This document shows positions 9,969 through 20,411 of a stretch of DNA of 64,000 nt, in pieces. This DNA is from Adiantum capillus-veneris (Eukaryota; Streptophyta; Polypodiopsida; Polypodiales; Pteridaceae). Both the position numbers and the translations under genes were made by a program. The stretch covers positions 48,216,768-48,280,767 of the forward strand of contig CM043944.1 in assembly GCA_014529385.2 (NCBI GenBank), in the 5' to 3' direction. The notes beneath the pieces were generated by a model, which saw only the letters and a program-made list of their open reading frames with translations, was not told the origin of the DNA and made no database searches. Position 1 is the first letter of the stretch. Every line of letters starts with the position of its first letter.

Positions 9969-10894
9969 ATGGCACTTATGGATTCCAACAACGAACAGTC
10001 GACTTCGTTTGCATCTGGGGATGCGGGAAGAGATCACGAAGAGTACGGCCTGCCTCGGCCTACTCAGGTGGAGATTGAAGAGATGGAACGTCGACAATTG
10101 GTTGATGATGCGACAAAGATGATGATCAATCTTGTGAAGGATCCGAAATTTGCAAAAGGCCACGGAGCCACCCCTCAAACCGGCACTCAAGAAACCTCCT
10201 ACTCTGAGGATGTTTACAGAGCAAGGATTGGAAGAGGTGGTTGATGCACGGATTACTCAGCTTTTTGATGCGAACAACAAAGCCAAAAAGCATGATAAAA
10301 AGCAGAAGGAAGGAATCGACTTCCCGGGTTATTTGGGTCGTGTGTGATTTGAAGGAGTATCCAGTTCCTCTTCTTCTTCTTCTTCTTCTTCTGGCAGTTT
10401 TTCTAGCTCTTCTGACTCGAGCGAAGAAGACAGGAAAGGGAAAAAGTGAAGCAAAAAGCAAAGCTTCGGAAAGAGCAAGAAAAAGGCAAAGAAGCCTAAG
10501 TTTCGCCCAATTTCTGATAGTTCTACAAAGGACTTGTCTTCAGATAGTTCGAACTCCGATGATCACAGATTTTACGCGAAGAAGAAACATTTTTATAAAG
10601 CCAACCAAAATGACTTTTTCGAAGATAAAAGCAAGAAAGCTCGAGAATTTAAAGAAGGTGGACAATCAATTAAGTTTGACACTTTTTATGGATTCCGAGA
10701 TGCTTCGAGGGCTTTGGCCTTCATACAACAGTTTGACTTAGCTTTCTTTGGAGGGCATTACTCAGAGCACTCCAAGATTCGGAGGGCTACCTCTTTCTTC
10801 AAGGGAAATGCTCGAACTTGGTGGTCCACCCTTCTACTGAACAAGGAAGCGCGAGTTAAATGGCTGAAATTCAAAAGGCTTTTTATTTCTTCTT
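9969..10894 (+). pseudogene. Ty3 gag fragment, unit 1
   Basis: It starts with an ATG at 9969 (MALMDSNNEQSTSFASGDAG) like the gag of A and A2. It has the 'YGLPRPTQ' segment, a lysine-rich stretch, a CTT-encoded polyserine tract near 10370-10400, and the retrotransposon gag core ([37 protein letters not shown]) up to 10894. Several frameshifts separate these parts. The frame is cut where the next duplication unit begins, before the zinc knuckle. Confidence 0.7.
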
Positions 10895-10918
10895 GATCCG
10901 ATCCTTTCTGCAATACAC

Positions 10919-11710
10919 ATGGGCTCTCGCGGAGAATTTGACAGCAACAACACCCCTTCGCATGGAGGTGACAAAAAGATGAAACCAACACGGAATTGAA
11001 GAAAATAACGGAGATTTAGGTAGATTTTTGGCGAAATTTTTCTAGAGCGGAGTACAAACGTCAACGACAGGTTGACAAGCGTGTAAAAAGATTGATGTAC
11101 CCAGAACCCAAAATATGTAAAGCATTTGAAGATCACCCGATTGATGAGATTCACTCGAGATGGCAAGACGCTCCGGATTTTCCTCTCAAGAGGTACAGAA
11201 ATTGAAAGAAAACCCGAGTGCAAAAAACGAAAACTGTATTCGCAGAAAGAGCTGGACAGAACTCTTGAACGGAAGATGTCCCGGAACCCGAAATATGTAA
11301 AGCATTTGAAAGATCACCCGATTGATGAGATTCACTCGAGATGGCAAGACGCTGCGGATTTTCCTCTCAAGAGGTACAGAAACTGAAAGAAAAGCCGAGT
11401 GCAAAACACGGAAACTGTATTCGCAGAAAGAGCTGGACAAAGCTCTTGAACGGAAGATGTACCAATTAAGCAAGGGTTTGAAGCACTTTTGGAAGAAGAG
11501 GAAATCGTTGGATTTCCCCAATTATTTGAGTCAGAAGTTGACTTCGGTGGTGCAAGTAGATCCAAGAAGTGTGTTGGTTTCGAGGATGACTCAGATTTCT
11601 CTTCGTCTTCAAAGAAATCCAAGAGCTCCTTGTCCTCTAGTTTCAATGAGGATGAGAAAAGGCGGAATAATTGGAGAAGAAGCAAGGAAAGCAGTTTTCT
11701 GAAACAGTCT
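10919..11710 (+). pseudogene. Ty3 gag N-terminal fragment with internal 180-bp duplication
   Basis: Equivalent to 8272-8870. The block beginning 'cccgaaatatgtaaagcatt' (and the variant near 11102) through 'cttgaacggaagatg' is present twice in tandem (about 11100-11279 and 11280-11459). The segment 'HPIDEIHSRWQD' is therefore encoded twice. Stops and frameshifts make it non-functional. Confidence 0.65.
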
Positions 11711-11715
11711 AGAAG

Positions 11716-11877
11716 GCACGAGGACGGGCACCGTGTGCCAACAAAAAAGAACAGATTGAACAACTTTAAGCACTTCAAATAACAACTGAATTGAAAGAGA
11801 TAGAGAGTGCACGACACACAAGATGAGGAGTGGCGGAGTTCCACCCCTAGAGAGCACTGGCCCCAAACCTTGGCGCC
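11716..11877 (-). repeat. C-family LTR fragment, antisense
   Basis: It matches the solo LTR at 5834 on and stops at GGCCCCAAACCTTGGCGCC, inside the conserved core, where LTR H2 starts. This is most simply read as element H having inserted into an older C-type LTR. Confidence 0.65.
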
Positions 11878-12483
11878 TGTCACAAATGGGTGACGTGGCA
11901 TGGCCTTGGATAGAGTGGCAACAGACCCCGACACACACACATCCGCAAAAAGAGTTGACAGGCTGCCGTACGGACTTTCGGAATTTCCGCCGTAAAACGC
12001 GCTAACAGGGTGACGTCGCACAATGTACGGAAATCCCGCTTTTTGCGGAGGTGATGACGTGGCAAAACGTACGTACTTCCCAATTTTGCGCTGGCTGAAA
12101 AATTGGCAGCTTTTGGGAATAAGTTGCTTTACTTTTGAAGGCTTTTCACTTACTGCTTTTGGGGCTTTGCTTTTAGGGCTTTGCTTTTAGGGCTTTGCTT
12201 TTAGGTATCCCTTGTAACCAATAAATAAGTGGGTTAGGTTCTCACTTCTCAGAGCATCTAGACGCAGAGTCTGAGAGTGAGCACCCTCCCACTCTCTTGT
12301 ACTTTGAACACAAATTAATACAAAAAGAAATACCGAAAGGGGCGCCAGTCTTTGGGGCCAATATCTCTAGGCACGGAACTACGCCGGGCCGTGTCTAATC
12401 AAGTGTGAATTGTGAACTGTTTTGAAGTGAATCTTTGTTGTGTCGCTGTAGAATCTTGACTGGGAGTGTCCAAGTTGGTTACA
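11878..12483 (+). repeat. LTR H2 (sense), 5' LTR of element H
   Basis: 606 bp, TGTCACAAATGGGTGACGTG to CCAAGTTGGTTACA, with the conserved core at about 12328-12372. It is followed by a degenerate PBS (TCGTATCATAGC at 12485) and then gag. No matching 3' LTR is seen, because the element is truncated at the C tract at 14325. Confidence 0.75.
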
Positions 12484-12539
12484 GTCGTATCATAGCGCGA
12501 CCAATTTCTCTGCTACCGGGAAATCCAATCCTTTTCTCG

Positions 12540-14313
12540 CGACACTTACGGATTCCAACAAAGGACAGTCGACTTCTTCTGCATCTGGGGATGTGGGAAG
12601 AGATCACGAAGAAGATTCTCACGAAGAGTATAGCTTACCTCGGCCTATTCAGGCAGAGATTAAAGAGATGGAACGTTGACAATTGGTTGACGACGCGACA
12701 AAGATGATGATCGACATTGCGAAAGATCTGAAATTTGCAAAATTTGACTCAGACATCCTTCGAAGAAGTGCACACCCAGTGGCAGAAGGCCACAGAGCCA
12801 CCCATCAAACCAGCACTCAAGAAACCTCTTGCTCCAAGGATGTTTACATAGCAAGAATTGGAAGAGGTGGTTGATACACGGATTAGTCAGCTTTTTGACA
12901 CAAACAACAAAGCCAAAAAGCACAATAAAAAGCAGAAGAAAGAATCGACTTCCCGGGTTATTTGGGTCATCAACATTGGCAAGAAAGTAGAAGGAGCGTG
13001 TGCGGTTTGAAGGAGTATCCAATTCTTCTTCTTCTTCTTCTTCTTACAGTTCTTCTAGCTCTTCTAACTTGAGCGAAGAAGACAAGAAAGGAAAAAAGTG
13101 AAGCAAAAAGCAAAGCTTTGGAAAGGCAAAGAAGCCTAAGTTTCCCCCAGTTTCAAACAGTTCTACAGAGGACTTATCCTCAGATAGTTCGGACTCTGAC
13201 GATCAAAATTTCACGCAAAGAAGAAGCATTTCTATAAAGCCAACCAGTATGACTTCCTCGAAGATAAAAGCAAGAAAGTTAGAGAATTTAAAGAAGGTGG
13301 ACAATCAATTAAGTTTGACACTTTTTCTGGATTCCGAGATGCTTCGAGGGCTTTGGCCTTCATACAGCAGTTTGATATAGCTTTCTCTGGAGGGCATTAC
13401 TCAAAGCACTCCATGATTCGGAGGGCTACCTCTTTCTTCAAGGGAAATGCTCGAACATGGTGGTCCACTCTTCTACTGAACAAGAAAGCGCCAATTAAAT
13501 GGCTGAAATTTAAAAGGCTTTTTATTTCTTCTTGGCTGACTCGGGAGTACAAACGAGATATACAAATTGCTTGGAATCATCTTCGGATGACCAAGAGAGA
13601 TTCTTTGGATGCATACTGCGAGAGATTTTGGAGCTCTTTTCTACCAGCTTCTTCATTTAAGAAGATCTCGTTAAAAGAACAGGTTGACCGGTTTTGCTGT
13701 GGACTTTCTACGGAGATCCGAGATCACTGCTTAGAGCAAAAGTAAGATTCTTATTCAAGAATTGATGGTCATGCAAAACGGGGTTTTGCCATACATTCAG
13801 GCAGTCTTACTTACCCCACAGATGAGATCATGACTCAGAGAACCGAACAGACTTCTAATAATGAAAGTAGAAAGAAGAAGAGCCCCCAAGAAAAGAAAGA
13901 TAAAGATGCACGACCCCGGCTCACTCTTTGGGAGAGGGCCAACTACATCAAAGAGGGGAAATGTTTTGGATGCGGGGAACATGGGGACATCTCCACGAAG
14001 TGCCCTAAAAAGGCACAGAAAGAATTAGATGAAGAAAGGCCAGAGAGTTCGAAAGCAGCTGAGGAACGTGGACGAAAAGGCAAGATGAAAGCAGGACTTG
14101 TTCCATATTGCATGGGTACTGACCCAAGCACGATTGATGAACGTACAGAACTTTGCCGAGCTTGGGGCAAAGTGAAAGATCAAGAAGCCCTGATTTTCTT
14201 TGATGGAGGAGCCAAGGCCAACTTCATTTCACCTGAATTGGCGGCGCGGCTCGAGATTACACCTGATCGGATGGGACCACAAGCAGAGGCAGTTCTAGTG
14301 GCACCCTTTTCTT

Positions 14314-14324
<11 letters not shown>
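12540..14324 (+). pseudogene. Ty3 gag-protease, element H (truncated)
   Basis: The start codon is lost ('cacttacggattcc' where the related copy has ATG). The order is as in A: N-terminal acidic part, polyserine region (about 13023-13065), gag core (13353-13745; [20 protein letters not shown]), and a zinc knuckle [14 protein letters not shown] (about 13966-14010, CX2CX4HX4C). The long frame 13830-14402 then runs into the protease start, IFFDGGAKANFISPELA, with the D-G-G-A form of the active site. It breaks off in the homopolymer at 14325. Two or more frameshifts are present. RT and integrase are absent. Confidence 0.75.

Positions 14325-14348
<24 letters not shown>
14325..14348. repeat. Poly(C) tract at an element junction
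   Basis: 24 uninterrupted C, then T and six more C. To its left is sense gag-pro of element H. To its right is the antisense gag start of another element, which normally has GGGAGG here. It marks a head-to-head junction and may be an expanded run or an assembly artefact. Confidence 0.8.
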
Positions 14349-14351
<3 letters not shown>

Positions 14352-14602
14352 CCCCTTAAAGGTGTTATCTTTGTGAGATTCTTCGAGAGAACCCATGTGT
14401 AATCTAGGATTCTTTATGGCTTTATGCGTTGTAAGACAGAGCGATGAAGACGAGAGCGTGCCCAATGTGCGATGTATGAAGAGTGAGAGTGGCTGATAGG
14501 TCCGAGGTCGGCCCACAAAGATTCTTTCACAAAAACCTGTGTGTGCTGCAAAAAGGATCGGATCCTCCGTAGGAGAAGAATCTTTTTGTGCTCTGATACC
14601 AC
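14349..14602 (-). pseudogene. Leader and gag start of a Ty3 element (G')
   Basis: On the minus strand an ATG at 14396 begins a gag (MGSLEESHKDNTFKGG) like that of element B at 42294 (MGSREESD). It is cut after about 16 codons by the poly(C) tract. Upstream of the ATG is a ~200-bp leader similar to 42295-42490, then the PBS GCTCTGATACCA (14590-14601, reverse complement of TGGTATCAGAGC) next to the LTR. Confidence 0.65.
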
Positions 14603-15026
14603 TGTAACCGGCTTGGATACTCCCAAGTGAGAAAATCAATAGCAACACACGAACGGAAACTTCATAATCACTGAAGTTTAATAGAAAGAGAGAGAGAGTC
14701 GACACGCCCTGGCGGAGTTCCGTGCCCAAAGGTATTTACCCCAAAGACCGGTGGTACTGGCCTCAAACTTCAAAGACCGGCGCCCCTTTCAATATTTCTT
14801 TTTATATTAATCTTTGAGCAAAGTACAACTCCCGTGGCGCTATCATACTCTACGTCCAAATGCTTTGAGAGGTGAGACCCTTGGGTCTCTTATAAACATT
14901 ACAAGGGGTGCTAGAAGCAGAGCCCCAAAAGCTTCAAACTCAAAAGCAATAATCCCAAAAAGTAACTGGCTCAAAATCTACCAATAGAAGCGGTTAGGGT
15001 GATTTGCAGAAATCCGTACAGCCTGC
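14603..15026 (-). repeat. LTR G', left part (split by element K)
   Basis: It starts TGTAACCGGCTTGGATACTC, with the diverged core at about 14758-14800 (ACCGGCGCCCCTTTCAATATTTC). It is interrupted at 15026 by element K and resumes after the target duplication at 23453-23580, ending CAGTTTGTGATA. The pre-insertion LTR would be about 550 bp. Confidence 0.7.
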
Positions 15027-16505
15027 TGAAACCGGCCCGTAGGGCGGTAGACGTTGGCTTTCACCCGAAATTCTTTACTTTAAACACACACACAGAGCAC
15101 TTTGCAAAGAGAACCTATAACGGGAGTTAACACTTAAACACACACACGACTCGGAAGCTAGAATGCTCCGAGCAGACGTCGACAACCTGTAGGCCCCAAA
15201 ATTGGCGCCCCTTTCGGTATTTCTTTATTCTTTAGGAGGGTAAATTACAAGGTAAGGTCCTGGGAATCCTTCACGTGTATCCACCTAGATACCATTTCAT
15301 TTGGCCAAATTTCGGCAGCATAACAGCCCCAAAACTTGCGCGAAACCAATTTCCCTGTTGGAACTCGCTTGCACTGTCGTATACCCTCTGATTCCTGTCC
15401 AAAAACAGTAAATTCAGCACGCTGTATTTACTGGTTTTTGCCCTGTTTTCAGCCCCAAACAGTCCCCTAACCGTCCTCTGCCAGTGGGGCACGATTCCCA
15501 ATGGTCTTGGCGTCCGTACGGCTGAAAAACAGTGAATTTACAGCGCATACACAGCGCTGATTTTGCACCTGTATGGTGAGGTTATGACCCTCACCAGTGC
15601 CTGCTTTGGAGCAGCAGCTAGCTACCCCTGTTCCTGCTCAAGGAGGCTCTTGCCTCAGCACAAAAGCATGAACCCACACAACTGTACATCAGTCAAATGA
15701 GTAGCCCTCTTGTGGGGCATCACATAACTGCACATAGGGGAGAGAGAGAGCAGTGTGTAGTGTGCAAGGCATCACTCCTAGCACCACACTGTACATGAGA
15801 GGGAAAGGAAGCACTCCATAGCTCTTAACCTGTGACCAAAGCTGAAATGAGGCCTCTCCTAGCATAAAAATCAGCGCCCATTTTTCTGCAAGAGGAAAGT
15901 TCACGAAAATGTGACACTTGGCGCATTTTCAAGCATTTTCCCGTTTCGGGTTCGTCGCTTAAAAATATCCCAACCGACGCGTCAGTTGACTTCACGGCAG
16001 AGTTATAAAATGTTCCCCTAGTCATACCGGAGGTAATGACGCGAACACATTTCCCGGCCCAAAATAGCAGTTCCCTAAATTTTAGGAGATGCTTCCGTTG
16101 GGCTCCCACTGGTCTTCTGACCATCTATCCTCATTGGGACCGCATCCAAAAATGCAATGTGGCCCAACTGTCGGATACTTTTTGTTGGTAGTCTCACCTT
16201 GACTTTACGCCTTAATTGAGTTCACTTCCTAGTATCCACCAACTTGCTAAGTGCGACGGGGGGACCTATATGATCTTGCTCTGAGCCTAGACATCCTCTT
16301 ACCATACGAATTCCAGTGCCGACCACTTCCCATCTGCGGGTGAATCTACCGTTCACATTGGCCATACAATGTCCGACCGTTTGCTACTTCAAAAAGAGGG
16401 TCTCAAAACAAATAAAATAAACCCCATTGGAAAGAAACCAACAACCAAGGTTAGCAGTTGCCACATCTCTATGACATGGTTAATAACTGCCACGTCCTCG
16501 TGACA
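15027..16505 (-). repeat. 3' LTR of element K
   Basis: 1,479 bp. The antisense core GGCGCCCCTTTCGGTATTTC is at about 15206-15226, with a nearby AATAAAG on the sense strand. A purine tract (antisense 'taccccccctcttgaa', 16506-16520) adjoins it on the internal side as expected for the polypurine tract. Confidence 0.9.
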
Positions 16506-16675
16506 TACCCCCCTCTTGAAATCGCAAACGTCCTCGATTGCATACCATAAATACACGCCACTGATGATCTTGTGCTATTAACACTCTTTTATCATCGCAT
16601 GTATCTGCAAAAAAGGTTGTAACATACATAGATACAAATGACTTAATGAGGCCTTCATACTTTTGCCATTTCCAT

Positions 16676-16873
16676 CTATGGCACTGAATTCATATGTACA
16701 TTTGATGTACTAGCTCTATCATTACCCCTCCTTTGCACACGTTGGGTTGGGGCATAAGTAGGCTGTAACCCAAAGGCTTCAAGGTAAAGCTGCAATACAT
16801 TTGGTGACTCTGACAGTTCATGCTCTTCCATCCACTTTGCATCCATAGGCGGATAGTTCTTGAACTTCACCAA
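16676..16873 (-). pseudogene. Chromodomain-like C-terminal tail of K integrase
   Basis: It encodes MVKFKNYPPMDAKWMEEHEL and on to VLQLYLEAFG, matching the core of Ty3 chromodomain tails (VKWKGYP...TWE). It is one frame off from the integrase frame ending at 16867, which finishes EQVLAHKERKVKGQVARR, so a single frameshift near 16870 separates the two. The family uses this tail to read chromatin marks at the target; the aromatic cage cannot be judged here. Confidence 0.7.
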
Positions 16874-18333
16874 ATACGTCTTGCAACTTGTCCTTTAACT
16901 TTTCTTTCCTTATGTGCCAAAACTTGCTCAGGTACCAGGATCTCATCAAGTTCCTCAACTTCTGGCTGATCCTCAACTGGCATATCTTCTGGCACATCAC
17001 CCACGAAGGGTCTTAGAAGACTCACGTGAAACGCATTATGAATCTTCCACGCATCAGGCAATTTCAGCCTGTAAGCCACATCGCTGATCTTGTCAAGCAC
17101 TTGAAAAGGCCCATAATAACGCATGCTGAGCTTAGGAAACAACCGTTCCTTGCCCTTCATCTTCTTTAACCTTGCCTTCTCGAACCTTAAGAGAACCCAA
17201 TCACCAGGTGATAGTAGCAATTCACGACGGTGACGATCAGCAGCCTTTTTCTGTTTTGCCTGAGTCTTCTCCAAGGCAACTTTAATTTTCTTATACATCT
17301 CATCCATGTTCTCAACATATCGATCTGCCTCAAAGATCTTGTCCTTTGTGTGCAAAATCGGAGGAACCTTTTTGCCGCCTTCAACAATTTCAAAAGGTGC
17401 TTTGCCAGTAGACGAATGCACCGTATTATTGTACGCATACTCAAGCATAGGCAAATACTGTTCCCACTTGCCCTTATTATCTGACACATAGCATTTCAGC
17501 AGATCTAAGACAGTAGAATTGGCCTCTTCTGACTGTCCATCAGTTTGTGGATGAAACGAAGACGAGAACTTGAGCGTAGTACCCATGTTCTCAAACAATC
17601 CTCTCCAGAACAAACTGGTCATGCGAGGATCACGATCACTGATAATCGATTGTGGCATACCATGGTACTTAAACACATTGTACATGAACAAGCGTGCCAT
17701 CTGATCAGATTTTATCTTCTTCCTGACAGGGATAAAATGGGCTTGCTTGCTGAACTTGCAGATAATGGTCCATATACCATCATTCCCTGTTGGTGTCCTT
17801 GGAAGATCAAAGATAAAGTCCATAGCAATGCTTTCCCATGGCTTATGCGGAATCGGCAGTGGTTGTAACAACCCTGGTGCCTTTTGCCTGTCAAACTTGA
17901 CCTTTTGGCAAACTATGCATGCTCGCACAAAGGCATCCACATCTCTCCTCAAGGTAGGCCAATAGAAGAACGTCTCTACCGCTTTAACTGTTGCATCAAT
18001 GCCACGATGCCCTGCATACGGTGGGACATGACTCTCTTCCATGACCTTATGTCGCAGTGGCCTAGTGACACAAAGTCTGCCATGCATCATCATAAAACCA
18101 TCTCTGAGGAGGTAGTGCTCGTGATGTTGCCCCTCTTGTAACTGTTCAAAGATCCTTGCAAAATCTTCATCAGCAGTATACTGTTCCTTCATGTCATCTA
18201 ACTCATGATGATAAGGAATTGACACAGCTGAAATTTGTGGCTTTCTTGATAACGCATCAGCCACAACATTCTTCTTGCCTTCCACATGCATAATCTGGAA
18301 GTGGAACATGGAAAGAATGTTTGCCCATCGCAT
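16867..18333 (-). CDS. K integrase with end of RNase H (488 codons)
   Basis: Open frame of 488 codons. It begins in the RNase H tail (MRWANILSMFHFQIMHVEGK, DALSRKP). The integrase follows: zinc-binding HHCC (PPYAGHRGIDATVK ... CIVCQKVK), then the catalytic core with the first Asp in MDFIFDLPRTP, the second in IISDRDPRM, and the Glu in TDGQSEEANSTV. The GPY/F module is at YYGPFQVLDKISDVAYRLKL. It inserts the cDNA into host DNA. The frame is intact over all catalytic residues. It overlaps the upstream pol frame (ending at 18198) through a frameshift near 18330. Confidence 0.85.
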   Translation of the reverse strand: MRWANILSMFHFQIMHVEGKKNVVADALSRKPQISAVSIPYHHELDDMKEQYTADEDFARIFEQLQEGQHHEHYLLRDGFMMMHGRLCVTRPLRHKVMEESHVPPYAGHRGIDATVKAVETFFYWPTLRRDVDAFVRACIVCQKVKFDRQKAPGLLQPLPIPHKPWESIAMDFIFDLPRTPTGNDGIWTIICKFSKQAHFIPVRKKIKSDQMARLFMYNVFKYHGMPQSIISDRDPRMTSLFWRGLFENMGTTLKFSSSFHPQTDGQSEEANSTVLDLLKCYVSDNKGKWEQYLPMLEYAYNNTVHSSTGKAPFEIVEGGKKVPPILHTKDKIFEADRYVENMDEMYKKIKVALEKTQAKQKKAADRHRRELLLSPGDWVLLRFEKARLKKMKGKERLFPKLSMRYYGPFQVLDKISDVAYRLKLPDAWKIHNAFHVSLLRPFVGDVPEDMPVEDQPEVEELDEILVPEQVLAHKERKVKGQVARRIW

Positions 18334-20411
18334 GTGCTTTCGGATAACTTTGACCGTGTCAAGAAGTATCGCAAGGTCTGATGATCTGTTTGGACAACAA
18401 AATCAGCACCTAAGAGGTAGTGCTTCCAGCTAGAAAGCGCATGAATCACGGCCAAGAGCTCTTTCTCATAGACTTGCATAGTCCTCTCTGGCCCTTGCAA
18501 AATTCGGCTTTCATAGGCTACTACCCGTCCATCTTGCATTAGCACTGCTCCGATGCTACTGCCACACGCGTCACACTTGACCACAAATGACTTCCTGAGA
18601 TCTGACAAAACAATAACTGGATCTGAAGTCAACTTTTCCTTTAAGAGACTAAAAGCTGAAATCTCTTTTTGGGTCCATCTGAAAGTGACCTCTTTCTTTT
18701 GCAATGCGTGAAGAGGCGATGCTATCTCTGCAAAATTTCTGATAAACCTTCTATAGTAGGAACACAATCCCAAGAAGCTTCTGACATCGTGCACAGTCTT
18801 CAAGTCTGGCCATGTCTTGATAGCTTCGACCTTTGCGGGATCCATTCTAACACCATCCTTTGAGACTATGTGGCCCAGAAAGTGGATCTCTTTGAGGAAG
18901 AATTCACTTTTCTTAGGATTGACAAGTAACCTGTGACTGCGCAGCTCTTCGAACACAATGGTCAAGTGACACCTATGCTCCTCTTCATTCTTCGAATACA
19001 CAATCATGTCATCGAAGAATGTTCCAACAAACTGTTGATGCGAGCGGAAAATCCGGTCCATCATTCTGTTGAACGTGGCAGGAGCATTTGTTAGCCCAAA
19101 CGGCATCACTAGAAACTCATAAAGACCAAATGTCGTTCTAAACGCAGTCTTGTGCACATCCTCTGGGCTTATACGAATCTGATGGTACCCACTCTTCAGG
19201 TCTATCCTGCTGAAAATTGCAGCACCCTCTAAACCATCGAGAATATCATCAATGCGAGGAATAGGGAACCTATTCTTGATGGTATTCTTATTCAACGCAC
19301 GGTAATCAATACACATGCGCCATGAGCCATCCTTCTTCTGCACTAGGAGCACTGGGGAGCAAAAGGGTGAAGAACTAGGCTGAATCAGCCCCTTCTCTAA
19401 TAACTCCTCAACCTGGCCCATAATCTCTTTCTGCTGCGCCGCACTAACCCTGTAGGGAGGTCTATTTGGTGGGCTACACCCTGGCACCAAATCTATCCGA
19501 TGGTCCTCAGGTCTCTCTGGCGGCAATTGCGACGGTAATGAATCAGAAAAACAGTCACTAAACTTTTGCAAAAATGCTGACCTTTCTTTATCTAACACAG
19601 ATAAATTTGACTGATCCTTATCTGAGACATCACGTGCAAAAATCAAGTACACAGAAAGATGATTCTTTATTACAGAAGTGATAGCAGAAGCAGATACAAT
19701 AGGGACTGACTCTCCTTTAAGCTTTACATCCAAGATGTGAGTTTTGCCCCTATGCTGTATAGTGATCTTTTTGTTGTAGGCATCCAAGACTCCATGCACT
19801 CGGAACATCCACGGGATCCCCAACAAGGCGTCACAACCTTCCAGCGGCATGATGTAAAACTCTTCAGTGTCCACATACGATTGAATATGCAGACGCAGTT
19901 TTCCAATGATGGGAGTAACACACTCTGAGTGGCCAGGACATGCCAACCCTGCCTTTGCGGTGTACCCCATCTCTTCAGCTCTGATGCCCAGCTTCATAGC
20001 TAACTCTGGTGAGATAAAGTTGGCTTTGGCACCTGGATCAAAGAAGATGAGTGCCGTTTGATCCCTAACTTTACCCCATGCCCTGCATAACTCACTGGCA
20101 TGTGTGCTGGGCTTGTCACCCACCATGTCTGGCACTAAACCTGCCGTGGGTTTAGGCTTCTTGCCTTTCTGGTCTTCTTTATCCTCTGAGTCAGCTGGCC
20201 TTTTCCTTTGTGGACAATTGATAGAAATATGACTAGGCTGCTCGCATATAAAGCATTTGTTCTCAGCCATTAGGACCTTCTTTTCCTCGAGCGACTTGCG
20301 CACAAAAGGCTTCCTTTTCTGTTTCTTTGCCTGCGCTCCAGAAGTCCCAGCTGAATCCTTGTCTTTGGTGGCCTGTTCTGACCCCTGTGACGCATCAGGA
20401 GCCGTTTTCAC
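18198..20411 (-). CDS. K zinc knuckle, protease, reverse transcriptase, RNase H (737 codons)
   Basis: The order is a lysine-rich stretch, a CX2CX4HX4C knuckle (CFICEQPSHISINC), protease IFFDPGAKANFISPELA (D-P-G in place of the usual D-S/T-G), LIQPSSSPFCSPVLLVQKKD and IDYRALNK of the RT fingers, RT palm [16 protein letters not shown] and GTFFDDMIVYS (FFDD is common in plant Ty3), then RNase H with CDACGSSIGAVL, YEKELLAVIHAL and QTDHQTLRYFL. The frame is lost just after the last motif. Upstream, gag joins by a frameshift near 20411-20445. It looks functional apart from the frame breaks and the odd protease residue. Confidence 0.88.
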   Translation of the reverse strand: MKTAPDASQGSEQATKDKDSAGTSGAQAKKQKRKPFVRKSLEEKKVLMAENKCFICEQPSHISINCPQRKRPADSEDKEDQKGKKPKPTAGLVPDMVGDKPSTHASELCRAWGKVRDQTALIFFDPGAKANFISPELAMKLGIRAEEMGYTAKAGLACPGHSECVTPIIGKLRLHIQSYVDTEEFYIMPLEGCDALLGIPWMFRVHGVLDAYNKKITIQHRGKTHILDVKLKGESVPIVSASAITSVIKNHLSVYLIFARDVSDKDQSNLSVLDKERSAFLQKFSDCFSDSLPSQLPPERPEDHRIDLVPGCSPPNRPPYRVSAAQQKEIMGQVEELLEKGLIQPSSSPFCSPVLLVQKKDGSWRMCIDYRALNKNTIKNRFPIPRIDDILDGLEGAAIFSRIDLKSGYHQIRISPEDVHKTAFRTTFGLYEFLVMPFGLTNAPATFNRMMDRIFRSHQQFVGTFFDDMIVYSKNEEEHRCHLTIVFEELRSHRLLVNPKKSEFFLKEIHFLGHIVSKDGVRMDPAKVEAIKTWPDLKTVHDVRSFLGLCSYYRRFIRNFAEIASPLHALQKKEVTFRWTQKEISAFSLLKEKLTSDPVIVLSDLRKSFVVKCDACGSSIGAVLMQDGRVVAYESRILQGPERTMQVYEKELLAVIHALSSWKHYLLGADFVVQTDHQTLRYFLTRSKLSESTCDGQTFFPCSTSRLCMWKARRMLWLMRYQESHKFQLCQFLIIMS

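Larger units (their letters stand above)
8248..10894 (+). repeat. Segmental tandem duplication, unit 1
   Basis: This 2.65-kb unit has the order: gag fragment (MG-F/S-R type), antisense C-LTR fragment (8878-9016), sense LTR H1 (9017-9913), 5' half of a second gag (to 10894). The same order and the same internal junctions recur in 10895-13533. The join at 10894/10895 ('ttatttcttctt' then 'gatccgatcc') fuses the end of one unit to the start of the next. Confidence 0.65.
10895..13533 (+). repeat. Segmental tandem duplication, unit 2
   Basis: Second copy of the composite in 8248-10894: gag fragment, antisense C-LTR fragment, LTR, gag 5' half. Here the gag continues past the breakpoint (13534 on: SSWLTREYKRDIQ) into a zinc knuckle and protease start. 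Unit 2 therefore preserves the original context, and the join at 10894/10895 is the new one. Confidence 0.65.

Noticed and set aside
14195-14250. D-G-G-A protease site of H and B as inactive
   Set aside because: Plant Ty3 proteases often have D-G-G or D-C-G here, so it is probably normal. Only the deletion in A/A2 clearly removes the site.
18990-19030. FFDD instead of YxDD in the K reverse transcriptase as a defect
   Set aside because: FFDD or FIDD is normal in plant Ty3 elements; A, A2 and B have it too.
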